A stretch of DNA of 64,000 bases, from positions 957,326 to 1,021,325 of the forward strand of contig NMRA01000047.1 in assembly GCA_002633005.1 (NCBI GenBank). The letters are read 5' to 3'. The DNA is from Phoronis australis (taxonomy: Eukaryota; Phoronida; Phoronidae). Below, in pieces: positions 53,265-63,382 of this stretch. The notes under the pieces are model-generated. The model had not been told where the DNA came from. It did not search any database and saw only the letters and a list, made by a program, of their open reading frames with translations. Position numbers and translations under genes: made by a program. How positions within the stretch are numbered: position 1 is the stretch's first letter; each line of letters begins with the position of its first letter.

Positions 53265-53329
53265 CTGAACAAGAGAAATCCGAGAGAGGTCACTGCGGCT
53301 CTTCTCACATCATCATTGACATCGCTTAC
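53265..53329 (-). CDS. PSMD1: PSMD1 exon J (last in window): seventh PC repeat segment
   Basis: This 65-base exon follows the acceptor tgaattccag. It encodes [20 protein letters not shown], then F and two bases of Arg, matching human [18 protein letters not shown]. The donor is TTCAG|gttagt and the exon ends in phase 2. Its first six bases, GTAAGC, form a donor-like sequence directly after the acceptor AG. No following exon (human continues TPEQCPSVVSLL and NPHVRYGAAMALG) was found from here to base 1, so the next intron exceeds 53 kb or the assembly is broken. Confidence 0.93.
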
Positions 53330-55771
53330 CTGGAATTCAAGAAGACTCATAAAATTAAAGTCAAGACACTATACGCAGAGTGAGTGGAAAAGATGTTGGC
53401 AAACAATGACACATTGATGCCGAAGATCATAAAGAAAGCGACAATTCCAATGTTTACACGAATGCCAAAAAAGCACCAATATCCATCTTGAAACGCAAAT
53501 TCTTGATCTAAAAAAATTATCGAGCTAGTCTAGCCAATGCGTACACAAACAAGAGGCATTTCTTGAGCTAAGCCTCTGTCTCATGATGCTCGATCCGAGT
53601 TTGCGAGTGAAAAATGGTCATATCAGCCAATTGTCCGCGATGATTGGAAGTCCCAGCCAATCGCTGCTACTAATCCAATAATAAAAATTGCCCAATCATC
53701 ATCATGCTAGGCATCAGAATAGATCTCAATTGGTGCGATCGTAGAGGCATCGCACGTTATATGACAATTCACACAATAACCAAGGGCATTTCTCATGTGA
53801 TTTTGCCAGATAAGCATACAAAAAAGAGGCATGTTACATGGGAATAAGACCAATCCACACGCAGAACAGGAGCATTTCTCACTAACACCGAGCAACATGT
53901 GCAAAGAGACTGAGGTAAGAATATGAAAGGAGCCAAAGTCGCTGACAGCGAAACAGGATCACAAAGTATTATTCCCTCAACACTGTAATGCTTCAGGCAC
54001 TGGAAACTGATGTTTTTTCGGTTCGTGGTTTGCATTTGTCCAGCTTAGGGTGCTGTCAAAGGCCATAAAATGCTTTTGCAGGTGTGTGATTTTAGCATTT
54101 CTCAAGCCTTTTCTGGTATGTGAAACACTTCATGTGAACTGATGCAAAGCCTGGACAGGGCAAACCAAAACACACCTGTCGTCAAAACACACTTGAATTG
54201 CTGACAGACAGCAGATTTACCATTAAGTATTTGAAAATAACTCAATAAGAGGAAGAGCCTGTCACTTGGGAGTCATTTCCAGCCGCCATCATCAAACATT
54301 TACTCATTGCAAATATGAGTAGTACTTAGATGCATTAGGCAACGTTTGTTAACATCTTGTCAAGAGTAACGCTTCAGAAGACATCTAGTAGACATCATAT
54401 AGACATCACGCACAGCCACCTGGGGGCCTGCTTCTCAAAGAGACTACTGGCTTTTGTCTCTTAGCTAAAAGGCAGAAATGTGACTACGAATAAAGTTTAC
54501 TTTTTGTTTTTTGCATTCCTCGAAACATTCTGTCTTGTGTCCATGCAACCACACTACAAATTTGACTTCAAGTGTCGGCAAGTTTTCAGGATTTTCAGCC
54601 TTAGTCTGACTTTGTGAAACAGGCTACGCCATCCTTAGAACGATTTTTAGCCGAAAGCCAACAATTCTTTGAGGAACATTCCACTGGGCTAAACATCTGC
54701 GACTGTAGATGCAGCAAAAGGGTGATGAAACAAAATACCTTTACATGCTTGTAACTTTTGGGAGTTCCTGAAGGTATTCACTTCGACAGAATTTTAACAT
54801 TCATGGCAATCCATAACCATAGTAGGCGCCCAGCTCTAATCTCATCGTCAACTTTCATTTGTTCTCACCTGCAAGCTCTCCTGCGTCCAACCTCGTGCGC
54901 ATCAAATAAAACTGACGTCTTCTCCCGCTCATGTCACGATACAAGACGGGTTGACGCAGTGCTGTCTCGAAAAATAAAATCCACAGTCTGCACAACCGTG
55001 TCAGGCAAAGTGCGATTCACATCATTCCAGGTCTTCAGCATATGCACAGATGTGCCAGAGGCTCACCCAGGTATATGTCCACCTCACCCAGGTATATGTC
55101 CACCACCGTTGAGTGAACCTCCCCAACACGGCCATCCTGGATTACACAAGACACTCAAATCTCGCTGTATTGACCCACAATGCCGTAACATCTATCAAGA
55201 ACTTTTGTGCCTCATTTTCACATCATCGGAGATCACATGTTCTTTATTGTTTTTGTATTCTTTACACATTTTTCTCAGCTGCGCTTCTCTACTCGACCTT
55301 CCAATGCCCACCAAGTACTACTACTGTGCTGAGGGCAGCAACTGAGATGGGAGAAAGTTGGATAAATGTCATGTGTGATGTCAAGTTTTTCGCCTTCCAC
55401 ACATCAAAGACAAGAAAATGCGGAGCAAGTGGATAAAGTTTTTTCAGTTAATTTTGAACCAAACAAAATCCCCTTTCTTTATGATACCTTTTCAATTCCA
55501 AGTTTTAAACGGTTGAAATCAGCAATATTTCCACGGACCTACATCTCAACGGTTGCCGGCATGACCTGCGAAAATGTGCCCAACATTCCAAAACAAGGCC
55601 AACGAAAACAAAGCGCTTTCTTACCTCTTAGGCAAAGGAGTGTTCCATCACTGTGCAATCCAGGACGGCCCTATTACAAGTCAATGGGCTCCATACAGGG
55701 ATGGATGCGGTAAATAAAACATTGTCCCTAGAGCACGGCATAATGTTTCCACATTCAATACAACTACTTAC
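53330..55771 (-). other. PSMD1 intron I-J, 2.4 kb
   Basis: This is the longest PSMD1 intron fully contained in the window. It includes a 195-codon open frame on the opposite strand (54758-55345) that resembles no family I know, and a short tandem duplication of tcacccaggtatatgtccac at about 55063-55104. Nothing else was recognised. Confidence 0.8.
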
Positions 55772-55987
55772 TGCCACGTGTAGCAACTTGCGAATAGCCT
55801 TGTTGTTGCCCGTACCACAGTAGGCCATGGCGACGGTGTACATTGCAGACCGGCGTAGTATGGGGTCCTTATCCTGTAGGAGGCTCTCGATGAGGGGGTC
55901 TGCCTCCTCCAGCCGACCGTACATGGTCAGGGCAATGCCCACGGCCAGGCCACGCAGGATCTTTTCATGCTGGGTTTCCTGGGCATA
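55772..55987 (-). CDS. PSMD1: PSMD1 exon I: fifth and sixth PC repeats
   Basis: This 216-base, 72-codon exon is phase 0 at both ends and follows the acceptor ctcatcag. It starts [20 protein letters not shown], contains [20 protein letters not shown] and ends [12 protein letters not shown]. These are among the most conserved stretches of PSMD1. The donor is GCA|gtaagt. Confidence 0.97.
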
Positions 55988-56373
55988 CTGATGAGAAAAT
56001 AATGAAAAGTTTTTGTTAAATCAAATGACATAAAACAACATCTACAACAAAGAACATCAATTTCTCCATTTCAGTTGCTTTAAAGGACACAAAAACAGAA
56101 ACAGAAAAACTACATGCTCTTATTTTTCTCCTTTTTTGATTACTGTACACCCAAAATTTGGAATAAATGTTACTCTCACCACCAACAGCCAAAAGTGGTA
56201 GAATTAGACAAGAAAATAATGTGCTTTCATTTAATACCAAAAACAACCAAATTTTTTTCCATCACACACCCATGGCAACGTCAGTTCACTCCGAGTCAAA
56301 GCCTCAACATGATACTGGCAGAATAAACAAAACCGGTTCTGGTCAATGTTGACCAGTTTTAGCCAGTACTCAC

Positions 56374-56562
56374 CCCCACCATGTCCTCTATGGCGGTGGT
56401 CGATTTGGTGCCCACCATCACCAGACCCATCGCGAGACCTGCAGCCTCACCGGTCACAGCCTCATCCTGGTACAGATTGAATTTGAGCTGCTGGTAGATG
56501 TCCTCGCGGGCAGTGCCCATGGCAGCAAGTCCAAGACCGAGGCAGGCACCGTGACGCAGGAT
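56374..56562 (-). CDS. PSMD1: PSMD1 exon H: third and fourth PC repeats
   Basis: This 189-base, 63-codon exon is phase 0 at both ends and follows the acceptor cttatcctag. It contains the PC motifs [16 protein letters not shown] and [20 protein letters not shown], and ends AIEDMVG. The donor is GGG|gtgagt. It is distinctly GC-richer than the flanking introns, as expected for a conserved exon. Confidence 0.96.
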
Positions 56563-56945
56563 CTAGGATAAGAGAGTTCCAAGAATGAAACAAAAATAGA
56601 AGATATTGATGCGAAACAGTGCTTCATAGAACATTATTCCTCAATATGGGGATTTCAGCTAAGCCAAAACACTAATTGGAATTATAGTGCCCTTAAGGGT
56701 ATGCAAAGGCATATTTTCAGAACAAGGATGTGAGGAAAACGAAAGTCATTTTAATTATCGGACGATAGACAGAATTCAGGATGCAAAGCCTTGCTTTTTA
56801 ATTTCCCACAGTCTACTTTTGGGAGGTCACATAATCAATCCACTAATTTAAAAATTTCTATTCTGGCTCAAACAGTAAATTCACAAAATGTATAAACTTA
56901 AGCTCCCTTGCTAATGCTGGCTTGAGAGAATGTTATGATACTCAC

Positions 56946-57019
56946 ATCAAGGTGTGCGTCTTTGAGCTGATTCAACAAGTAGTCTGTAATCTCACCACCG
57001 TGGTTAGCATGGATCAAAC
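56946..57019 (-). CDS. PSMD1: PSMD1 exon G: second PC repeat
   Basis: This 74-base exon follows the acceptor ttttactttag. It completes Gly and encodes [20 protein letters not shown] and AHLD. The donor is GAT|gtgagt and the exon ends in phase 0. The match to human [19 protein letters not shown] is nearly complete. Confidence 0.95.
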
Positions 57020-57180
57020 CTAAAGTAAAACCCAGTCTACGTCACGTTTGTTCACCAGTCTCCTAGCTTTTGAATCTCCTTTTGCATCAGAGTGCTTAAA
57101 CTCGGTCATGTAGCAAAACTGTTCAACAACTGACCATCCTAAATGGAGTGTTAGCCTTGAGTTTTCAAGAGTAGCTCCAG

Positions 57181-57700
57181 GTTGTGTAGGATTTTATCGA
57201 CAAGTTTATGTATAACAGCCAAATATCTAAAAACTATAGATTTTAACTCATAAAAAATTAATATATTTTCTGAAAGCAGAGACCCCACAGAATGTGATTA
57301 CTGTCTTTTACCTCTATGCCATTAATTGGGTCACGTGATCATGTCCTTTTAGTAAAATTTAACAAAAAAGGAAAGTTACATTAATAGCAAAACAACAGCA
57401 TCAATAACACGTCAAAGTGTTTTTGATGCCTATGTCAAGATGACATCTCAAAAACGCTGCTACAGCATCTAAAAATATTTTGTTTTCACTTCATGCAACT
57501 AATAGAATTTTTTCACGTAACTCATAAAAGTCTTATTCTCAATTGTCCTCATGCAAAGCGAAGCATTTGAAAAACAATTCCCAACAATGCTTGGGTGAAG
57601 AGTGTAGACAATAGCATTTGGACGTTTCAGCCGTTTCTCAGACCCAATGTTCTGATGTTAGCCACATCTGGAAATTTTTCTAGGGTCCTACATAACCTAA
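57181..57700. mobile_element. Miniature inverted-repeat element, copy in PSMD1 intron F-G
   Basis: The left end is degraded (gttgtgtaggattttatcga) and the right end reads tagggtcctacataacctaa. The core contains gccaaatatctaaaaactat, gggtcacgtgatcatgtcct and gatgacatctcaaaaacgct, all shared with the copies at 6631, 61050 and others. It is non-coding. Confidence 0.7.
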
Positions 57701-57990
57701 ACAACAAGACGACATTACTTGCAACTCTCTGGTATACACTGGTGTGGCAATACAACTATATCATGTAAAAATTTAGATCTCTGACAGGAAATAAACAAAG
57801 TAAAGTATCACGATCGCAGAGGATTAAGAAAAAGGACGTCTGTGATGATGCATAACTCAAGTGCAGTCTGTAGTTTGACAAAAATTTTGTGTGTAACACT
57901 GCGAAAACACCAAACACTGCGACAAAACACCATTGCCATATTGGTTACAAGAATACAAAAAAAACAGCCTGAGAAAGAGGGTTCACTCAC

Positions 57991-58090
57991 CCAGCGCGTA
58001 CAGACCGCCCCCCTCGGTATACGCTGAACCAAAGTTGCTATCCTTGGGAAGATATGTTGACATCAAACTGAGAGCCTCCTTCTCATGACC
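57991..58090 (-). CDS. PSMD1: PSMD1 exon F: first to second PC repeat
   Basis: This 100-base exon follows the acceptor tttttgtaccag. It encodes [20 protein letters not shown] and [13 protein letters not shown] plus one base. The GGGLYALG signature typical of PC repeats spans its end. The donor is CTGG|gtgagt and the exon ends in phase 1. The next intron holds a miniature inverted-repeat element at 57181-57700. Confidence 0.96.
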
Positions 58091-59026
58091 CTGGTACAAA
58101 AAAACAATTACAGGCTACATCATGGTTTCGCATCAAACTTCTTATGGTGAGCTCAAGTGACAATATTGGTGTCTCGTGCAAAATCAATATTTCAAAATGC
58201 GCTCCAACTAGATGCACTAACATAAAATGCACCACCAAGAACAGAAAAGGCAGTGTCAACAGGTTTGTGGTGATGCCATGTTACTGTCGGAGACTCTATT
58301 AATCATTTACGAAAAGCTCGTGCTAAACGAGCAGCTCACAGGTGTTAAAAAAACTGCTGGATGTGTTCCGATAGGCTTGTAGGCTTCATACTGTGTGTTA
58401 CATTCACAGTCTCTGCTGTCATTGCTTATTTCACCGTTTATTTCGCTTCCACCACGACATTCACTTAACCTAATGCCTGAGGATGCGAAATGTGCTCTCA
58501 AAATATAGCCAGTGTTTCAACCTGTTTGTTCTTTACGTCTCTTGGGATTTTTATTTTGTAGAAAGTACAAACAAGTATATATCACGCTGTCTAACAAAAA
58601 GTGCAGCCGTGTCTTCAAACAAGTGCGTGTTACTGCTTAGAGAACATGCTTTGTGAAAATGGGCATCCTTAGTGGGGGCCGCTATTTGTGATGGAAATCG
58701 TGTGGAAATAAATGTGCTGCTGCAAAGCTATTAGGTGATTGCATAAAACGATTTTAGACAGTGATGAATTCTGGGTAGAATGTACTTAAGCATTTACATT
58801 TTTAAAATGCAAAATACGTTTTACTCAAAAACTTGATCACTTCAGATTAACCAGTTTGAACCAAGAACAATGGTGTTTTAATGGTCAAAATCGACCCACA
58901 TTAAACCTCAAGACATTTACCCGACAGACTGCGCTAAATCAAAAATAGGTCATGTAGTTGGGAAGATGAATGTGCACGACCCCTATCAGATGGGATCGGA
59001 AACTTGAAAAAATATGTCAGACTTAC

Positions 59027-59105
59027 CATGTGAATGACCCCCAGACCTGCAGTGGCTGTGAACTTTGCCCAGTTGGCGGCTCTAGATAACCACTCCAAGT
59101 TATCC
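59027..59105 (-). CDS. PSMD1: PSMD1 exon E: start of the first PC repeat
   Basis: This 79-base exon follows the acceptor gtgtttgcag. Its first G completes Arg, then [20 protein letters not shown] and LGVIHM. The human counterpart is [20 protein letters not shown], so alignment is unambiguous. The donor is CATG|gtaagt and the exon ends in phase 0. Confidence 0.96.
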
Positions 59106-60315
59106 CTGCAAACACAAACCCATATCTAGGACGCATACATACATAATGCTTTTAATAAATGCACAATTTAATGCCGCAATGTACCTACCATCAGCCAAAA
59201 ACACTTACTTTTTACTACTTTTAGGTAATTAAAATGTCATAAAATGATTCTCAGCTTGTTCTTTGTTTAAAATATTTTTGGGTCTGTGAAGAACTGTTAT
59301 TTGCTTAGGACCTCAGCCCAGGGTTTAATCTTTGTACTAAAATCCAACTCTAAATTATTTTAGACATTATCCATAAATAATACAAACTTCAAGATACATG
59401 TCCATTATTCTGTGCTCGAGTACACTACCCTTTACATGGATGACTGTCTAATCCTATTTTGCACACGATGACCCCAACATTAAAGCTGTAAGCCTGGACT
59501 ATGTCAAGTGTTAACTTAAAATTGTAAGTTTTTACAGGAATTTGAAGCTCAAATCAACAAGTGCAAACTTAGACAAGGGACTCGTCTGCATAAACCATAA
59601 TACACACAAGCACAGAATAATACACTTATATTGAGTTTGGAGCAGTATGGCTCAAAACAAGCTGATTCTGTGGTTAACCACTAGATGGAGCTGTTTATAC
59701 ATTGGGGGACTTCGATAGAACTGGAATGCTGCATAAATGCTTGTCCTTCGGAGTTGTTCGACACATACCATTCAGTATAACTGGGATACTTAAAAACCTT
59801 TCCGCTATTTGTGCAGACATTTGCATATCAACACACTGATTCGTATAAATCAAAGGGGCGTCTTCTATTCTAATTTCACATGTAGACAGGTCATGGTGGT
59901 GCCATGCAAAGCCAGAAATTATAAATTTTCTCTTTTTTACTATACAGTTGCCATAAGTAGTAACATAACAGTCACAAAAAAGCTTCGATTCAGACCACTA
60001 AACGTTATAAAATTGGTCTCAAATTGTCCCTGAGTCAAAACATGCCATTTATGGGCTTGAAAGGAACGATTATTGCTTGAAACCAGAGGCTACAAGTGGA
60101 CTTGTCACAGCAAATCATTCTATTCGTCCAGTGTCGTCTCCAGGAATAACGAACTGTCAATTCTTTGCAGGACCAAAAATCACTGCTCGTCCAGGTGAGG
60201 AACAAATTGAGACCAACTTTCTGGCGGTAAATGGTCTGAAGCAGACGTACGTTCCTTCGATGGAACACTGGTTTACAGTTGTTTAAGTAACTGGAAGACA
60301 GTAACATATACTAAC

Positions 60316-60404
60316 CTGAGAAACTGGTCACTAGTAGTACCCGCGTGCATGAAGGCATTGGCGATGACAGTGGCAGTATGACAAACTGAGTTACGCACAG
60401 CGTC
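60316..60404 (-). CDS. PSMD1: PSMD1 exon [17 protein letters not shown] segment
   Basis: This 89-base exon follows the acceptor tccctacag. It encodes [18 protein letters not shown] followed by [11 protein letters not shown] and the first two bases of an Arg codon, almost identical to the human protein. The donor is CTCAG|gttagt and the exon ends in phase 2. This segment leads directly into the first PC repeat. Confidence 0.96.
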
Positions 60405-60999
60405 CTGTAGGGATGAACCAACCAAGTATGAACAATGCATGTCAGTACACAAACACAGGGAACTTAAACCGCACAGTTCGAAGAGGTAAAAATCCAAAGC
60501 TTCAGACCAAGATCAACTAAAATGCCGTCTCTGAACTCCATGCCAGACATAGCACAATCAGAATTCCAATTAATTCATCAAACAAACAAAATAATCAAAC
60601 TAAACCCAAGGATCACAACTAAAACAAATGAGTGTACCAGCATAATAGTCACGCTATTTGTGAGCCCCAAATATGCGGACACAATCTAACTTTAAGTGAA
60701 AAGGAGAAATTTGATGAGCATGATCCACAATAACTTTGGAAGTGAAGAAATTGAGACAGATCCAATTCATAAGCAGACAAGGATGTCATAAGATCTCTCC
60801 TCTACTAGTAGAATCAACAGATTTCTCAAGTAAGGTGTAAATCTATGGTCCAATTTTTCATATAAAACTAATAAAAGAAAACTCAAGACAGTGAAGTTAT
60901 TCACTCCGTTTTTAGAAACAAGAAAGGATATTAAGACGAAAGACACAAAAAGTGTCTGTCAAACCATTTTTGTAAACCACATAGACTACTGCTATTGCT

Positions 61000-61278
61000 C
61001 AAATCAGTTTCAGTCATTAAGTTTACTAATAGACCACTAGGCTTGACTCAAGGTTATGCAGTACCTTATCAACAAGTCAGGATATTTAGCCAAACCAGTT
61101 TCAATCATAAAGTTTACTAACAGACCACTAGGCTTGACTCAAGGTTATGCAGTACCTTATCAACAAGTCAGGATATTTAGCCAAATCAGTTTCAGTCATA
61201 AAGTTTACTAATAGACCACTAGGCTTGACTCAAGGTTATGCAGTACCTTATCAACAAGTCAGGATATTTAGCCAAACC
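61000..61278. repeat. 91-base unit in three tandem copies
   Basis: The motif agaccactaggcttgactc recurs at 61031, 61122 and 61213, exactly 91 bases apart, with only a few substitutions between copies. The unit includes the left terminal repeat of the miniature element (caaggttatgcagtacctta) and its adjoining flank. Confidence 0.92.
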
Positions 61279-61740
61279 AGTTACAAAACTATAGATTTCA
61301 ACTCAGTTAAGATATGCATTTTCTGACAGTAGAAAGCCTGTGGAATTTCATTTTTGACGTTTTACTATTCTGATATTAATTGGATCACGGGACCATGTTT
61401 TTTTAGTAAAACTTACCAAAGCACGATAGGCACATTGATATCAAAACAGCAACAACAACAGCGTAAAAATTTATTTGCAATAAATGTTCAAGACGATGTC
61501 TCAAAAACACTGTTGCAGTTTTCTAAAACATTATTTTGTTTCAATTTCATGCAACTTTAGAAAACCATAAAAGTCCTATTTACGATAGCTTCTCAAGCAA
61601 AAAAGGGGGCAGTTAAAAAACAAACCCTAAACCCGTTTTAGAGAACAGTACCTTAAACAAAGTATCTGAAATTTTCATATGAATCCAATCAGACACCTCT
61701 GAGATAGTTTGGATTTTTCCAGGGTCTTACATAACCTTAA
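61050..61740. mobile_element. Miniature inverted-repeat element (aaggttatg family), copy in PSMD1 intron C-D
   Basis: The left end reads aaggttatgcagtaccttat and the right end gggtcttacataaccttaa, so the ends are imperfect inverted repeats. The interior shares segments with the other copies (ccaaa..atttagcc, aactatagattt, tggatcacg.gaccatgt, atctcaaaaacactgttgcag). No open frame for a transposase is present. The left end is expanded by a 91-base triplication. Confidence 0.7.
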
Positions 61741-61840
61741 CACCTCAAGATGACAAACGAGAACTTAAAACTAGAATAACAAGACGAGTGAGAATCTTAT
61801 GCCTGAAGCAACATTTAACAAACCTGTATAGTTTACTGAC

Positions 61841-61978
61841 CTTTGTGTTTTTAAGTATGAGTAGATCTGTTTTGTTGTTTCTGATGAGAAACTGTAGATG
61901 CAGCTCTCGCGTGGTCTCTCCGCCTAATATTGTATGAAGTTTCGTTATCCGATCCTGTATAGACCGGTCTTCAGTGCT
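61841..61978 (-). CDS. PSMD1: PSMD1 exon C: linker end and conserved [11 protein letters not shown] helix
   Basis: This 138-base, 46-codon exon is phase 0 at both ends. It follows the acceptor tgtattttcag. It encodes [20 protein letters not shown], then [20 protein letters not shown] and TK, nearly identical to human PSMD1 from ELHLQFL on. The donor is AAAG|gtcagt. The downstream intron carries a miniature inverted-repeat element. Confidence 0.95.
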
Positions 61979-62215
61979 CTGAAAATACAAGAAATAGTAT
62001 TTTCATTTTTCATTCTCTAACAGCAAAATTAATTTTAAGCAAAAAGTTTGTCCATTCATTTTTTACATCCAATGTGGCTAATTTCAGCCAATGGCTTGGA
62101 TCTTCAGAATGAGAAACGTAAATACACATACTAAATAATGTTAAGTATTTTGCCAATTATCAAATGACTTAATCTACCTTACTTGATTAGCAGCAAGGGC
62201 TCAGTGCTATCTTAC

Positions 62216-62282
62216 CAAATCCTCTAGTTTTGGACCAGCTGTAGGTGGAGGCTGACTTTGTGCTTCGTCTGTTTCCATAGCA
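62216..62282 (-). CDS. PSMD1: PSMD1 exon B: short acidic and proline-rich linker
   Basis: This 67-base exon follows the acceptor tcctttcag. The AG left from exon A plus T gives Ser, then AMETDEAQSQPPPTAGPKLEDL. The MET-acid motif matches the SMETEE segment of the human linker. The donor is TTTG|gtaag and the exon ends in phase 0. Homology is short, but the position, phase match and splice sites make it convincing. It is too small to stand out as an open reading frame. Confidence 0.88.
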
Positions 62283-63161
62283 CTGAAAGGAATAATAGCA
62301 GAACTGCAATCTCCAAATAAGGCCAAAACAAGTTGGTTCTGGATGTAAATTTCCATTTTAGTTTGCACACAGATCACTACCCTGACTCGAGAAGACCATG
62401 GTTTAGCCTAAAATGTGAAAAATTATCAACATAACACAAGCAGCAATGTTTCGTTATTATAAAAAACACAGTGTTGCGTTTTCAATACGAATGTCTCGGC
62501 TACAACCGGACTTACAACCTCAGATAAAATAGCCCGATGCATTCTTTGCACCATGGCAGTTTTCATGATAAGCTACTGCAGTAGCTTTCATCAACACTGG
62601 TCCCAACATTAGGAGTATGGTGAAGAAATGGGGCTGATAGACAATGTAAGCAACAGCTTATTTTTACCAGGATTGAGGTCGCTAATAGAAAATCCAACCT
62701 GGACCGTAGTTAATTTCAATCCACACTCTGATTACTACTGACTAAGAGCCACTAGGGCAGGCAACAGCAGGTCTTTTGATGACACCACACTATTGAGTGC
62801 ATATGTTTGCAGACAGTGCGGCCTAGTGGTAGAAAGGCCGCCGCTTCAAATCCTACCAGACAACACTGCTAGAAGGTTGAGTATGTTCCCCTACTCCGTA
62901 AGTCATTTTGTACGCACTGTGGTGTAGTGTCACAGATTGCTTGTACAGTACATGACAAAAATGAATTAGACAGGGAATGCTGGGTCATTTTGTATGATTA
63001 TTTTGGGTGTCTTCTATTCATGAGATGTAACAGTTGTAAATTAGACTCAGGCTACAACATGTAAAACGACTTCTAAGAATAGCGTCTATTCTTCCTATTA
63101 TAATTGGTTTAACTTGAAAGTTGAATAAAAATTGTCCCACTCAAGAATCAGCCCCACCCAC
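62283..63161 (-). other. PSMD1 intron A-B with a possible tRNA-like SINE scrap
   Basis: This is an 879-base intron. Near 62812-62870 the + strand reads gcggcctagtggtagaaagg followed by ccgccgcttcaaatcctacc, which resembles tRNA-type internal promoter boxes A and B set too close together for a real tRNA. It may be the head of a tRNA-derived SINE or chance. Confidence 0.4.
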
Positions 63162-63382
63162 CTTTCTTTCTCCTCCTTCTGCCCAGGGGCAGGGCTGGCG
63201 GGTATGGGAATGGGGGCGCACGCTCTCAACGCCGCCTGCACCCTCTGCAGGAACTTCTGTGTGGCACTCTCGTAAAGGTCAAAGCCGATCTGGTAGGCCA
63301 TTAAAGTGCTATCCTCACCGGCTTTGGTTAGTTTCTCCAGGATGTCAGCTACTGACTGAGGCTCATCCAGGAATATAAAGCA
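63162..63382 (-). CDS. PSMD1: PSMD1 exon A (first in window): end of N-terminal helical domain
   Basis: The acceptor ctattccag precedes TGC at 63382 and the exon starts in phase 0. It opens with [18 protein letters not shown], matching the conserved CLIFLDDPQ stretch of animal PSMD1, then [19 protein letters not shown]. After that it diverges into a Pro- and Ala-rich linker ([17 protein letters not shown]), shorter and unlike the human linker. The donor is AAAG|gtgggt and the exon ends in phase 2. The preceding exon lies outside the window. Confidence 0.93.

Larger units (their letters stand above)
53265..63382 (-). other. PSMD1: PSMD1 (26S proteasome base subunit Rpn2), partial gene: ten internal exons
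   Basis: PSMD1/Rpn2 is the large scaffold subunit of the 19S regulatory particle base. It carries proteasome/cyclosome (PC) repeats that form a toroid and holds ubiquitin-receptor and lid subunits (family knowledge). Here ten exons on the - strand translate in unbroken phase: 221, 67, 138, 89, 79, 100, 74, 189, 216 and 65 bases, together 412 codons plus two bases. They correspond to roughly residues 230-650 of the ~950-residue animal protein: the end of the N-terminal helical domain, a short divergent acidic linker, and about seven of the PC repeats. Both ends are missing. The 5' part must lie past base 64000. The last PC repeats and the C-terminus should follow 53265 on the - strand, but were not found down to base 1. 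All introns begin gt and end ag. The gene looks intact as far as it goes, with no stop or frameshift in any exon. Confidence 0.95.

Noticed and set aside
54758-55345. 195-codon open frame on the + strand in PSMD1 intron I-J
   Set aside because: No recognisable domain, low-complexity CPPHPGICPPP stretch caused by a small duplication, no splice or promoter context. The opposite strand has an equally unsupported short frame. Long only by chance or as repeat debris.
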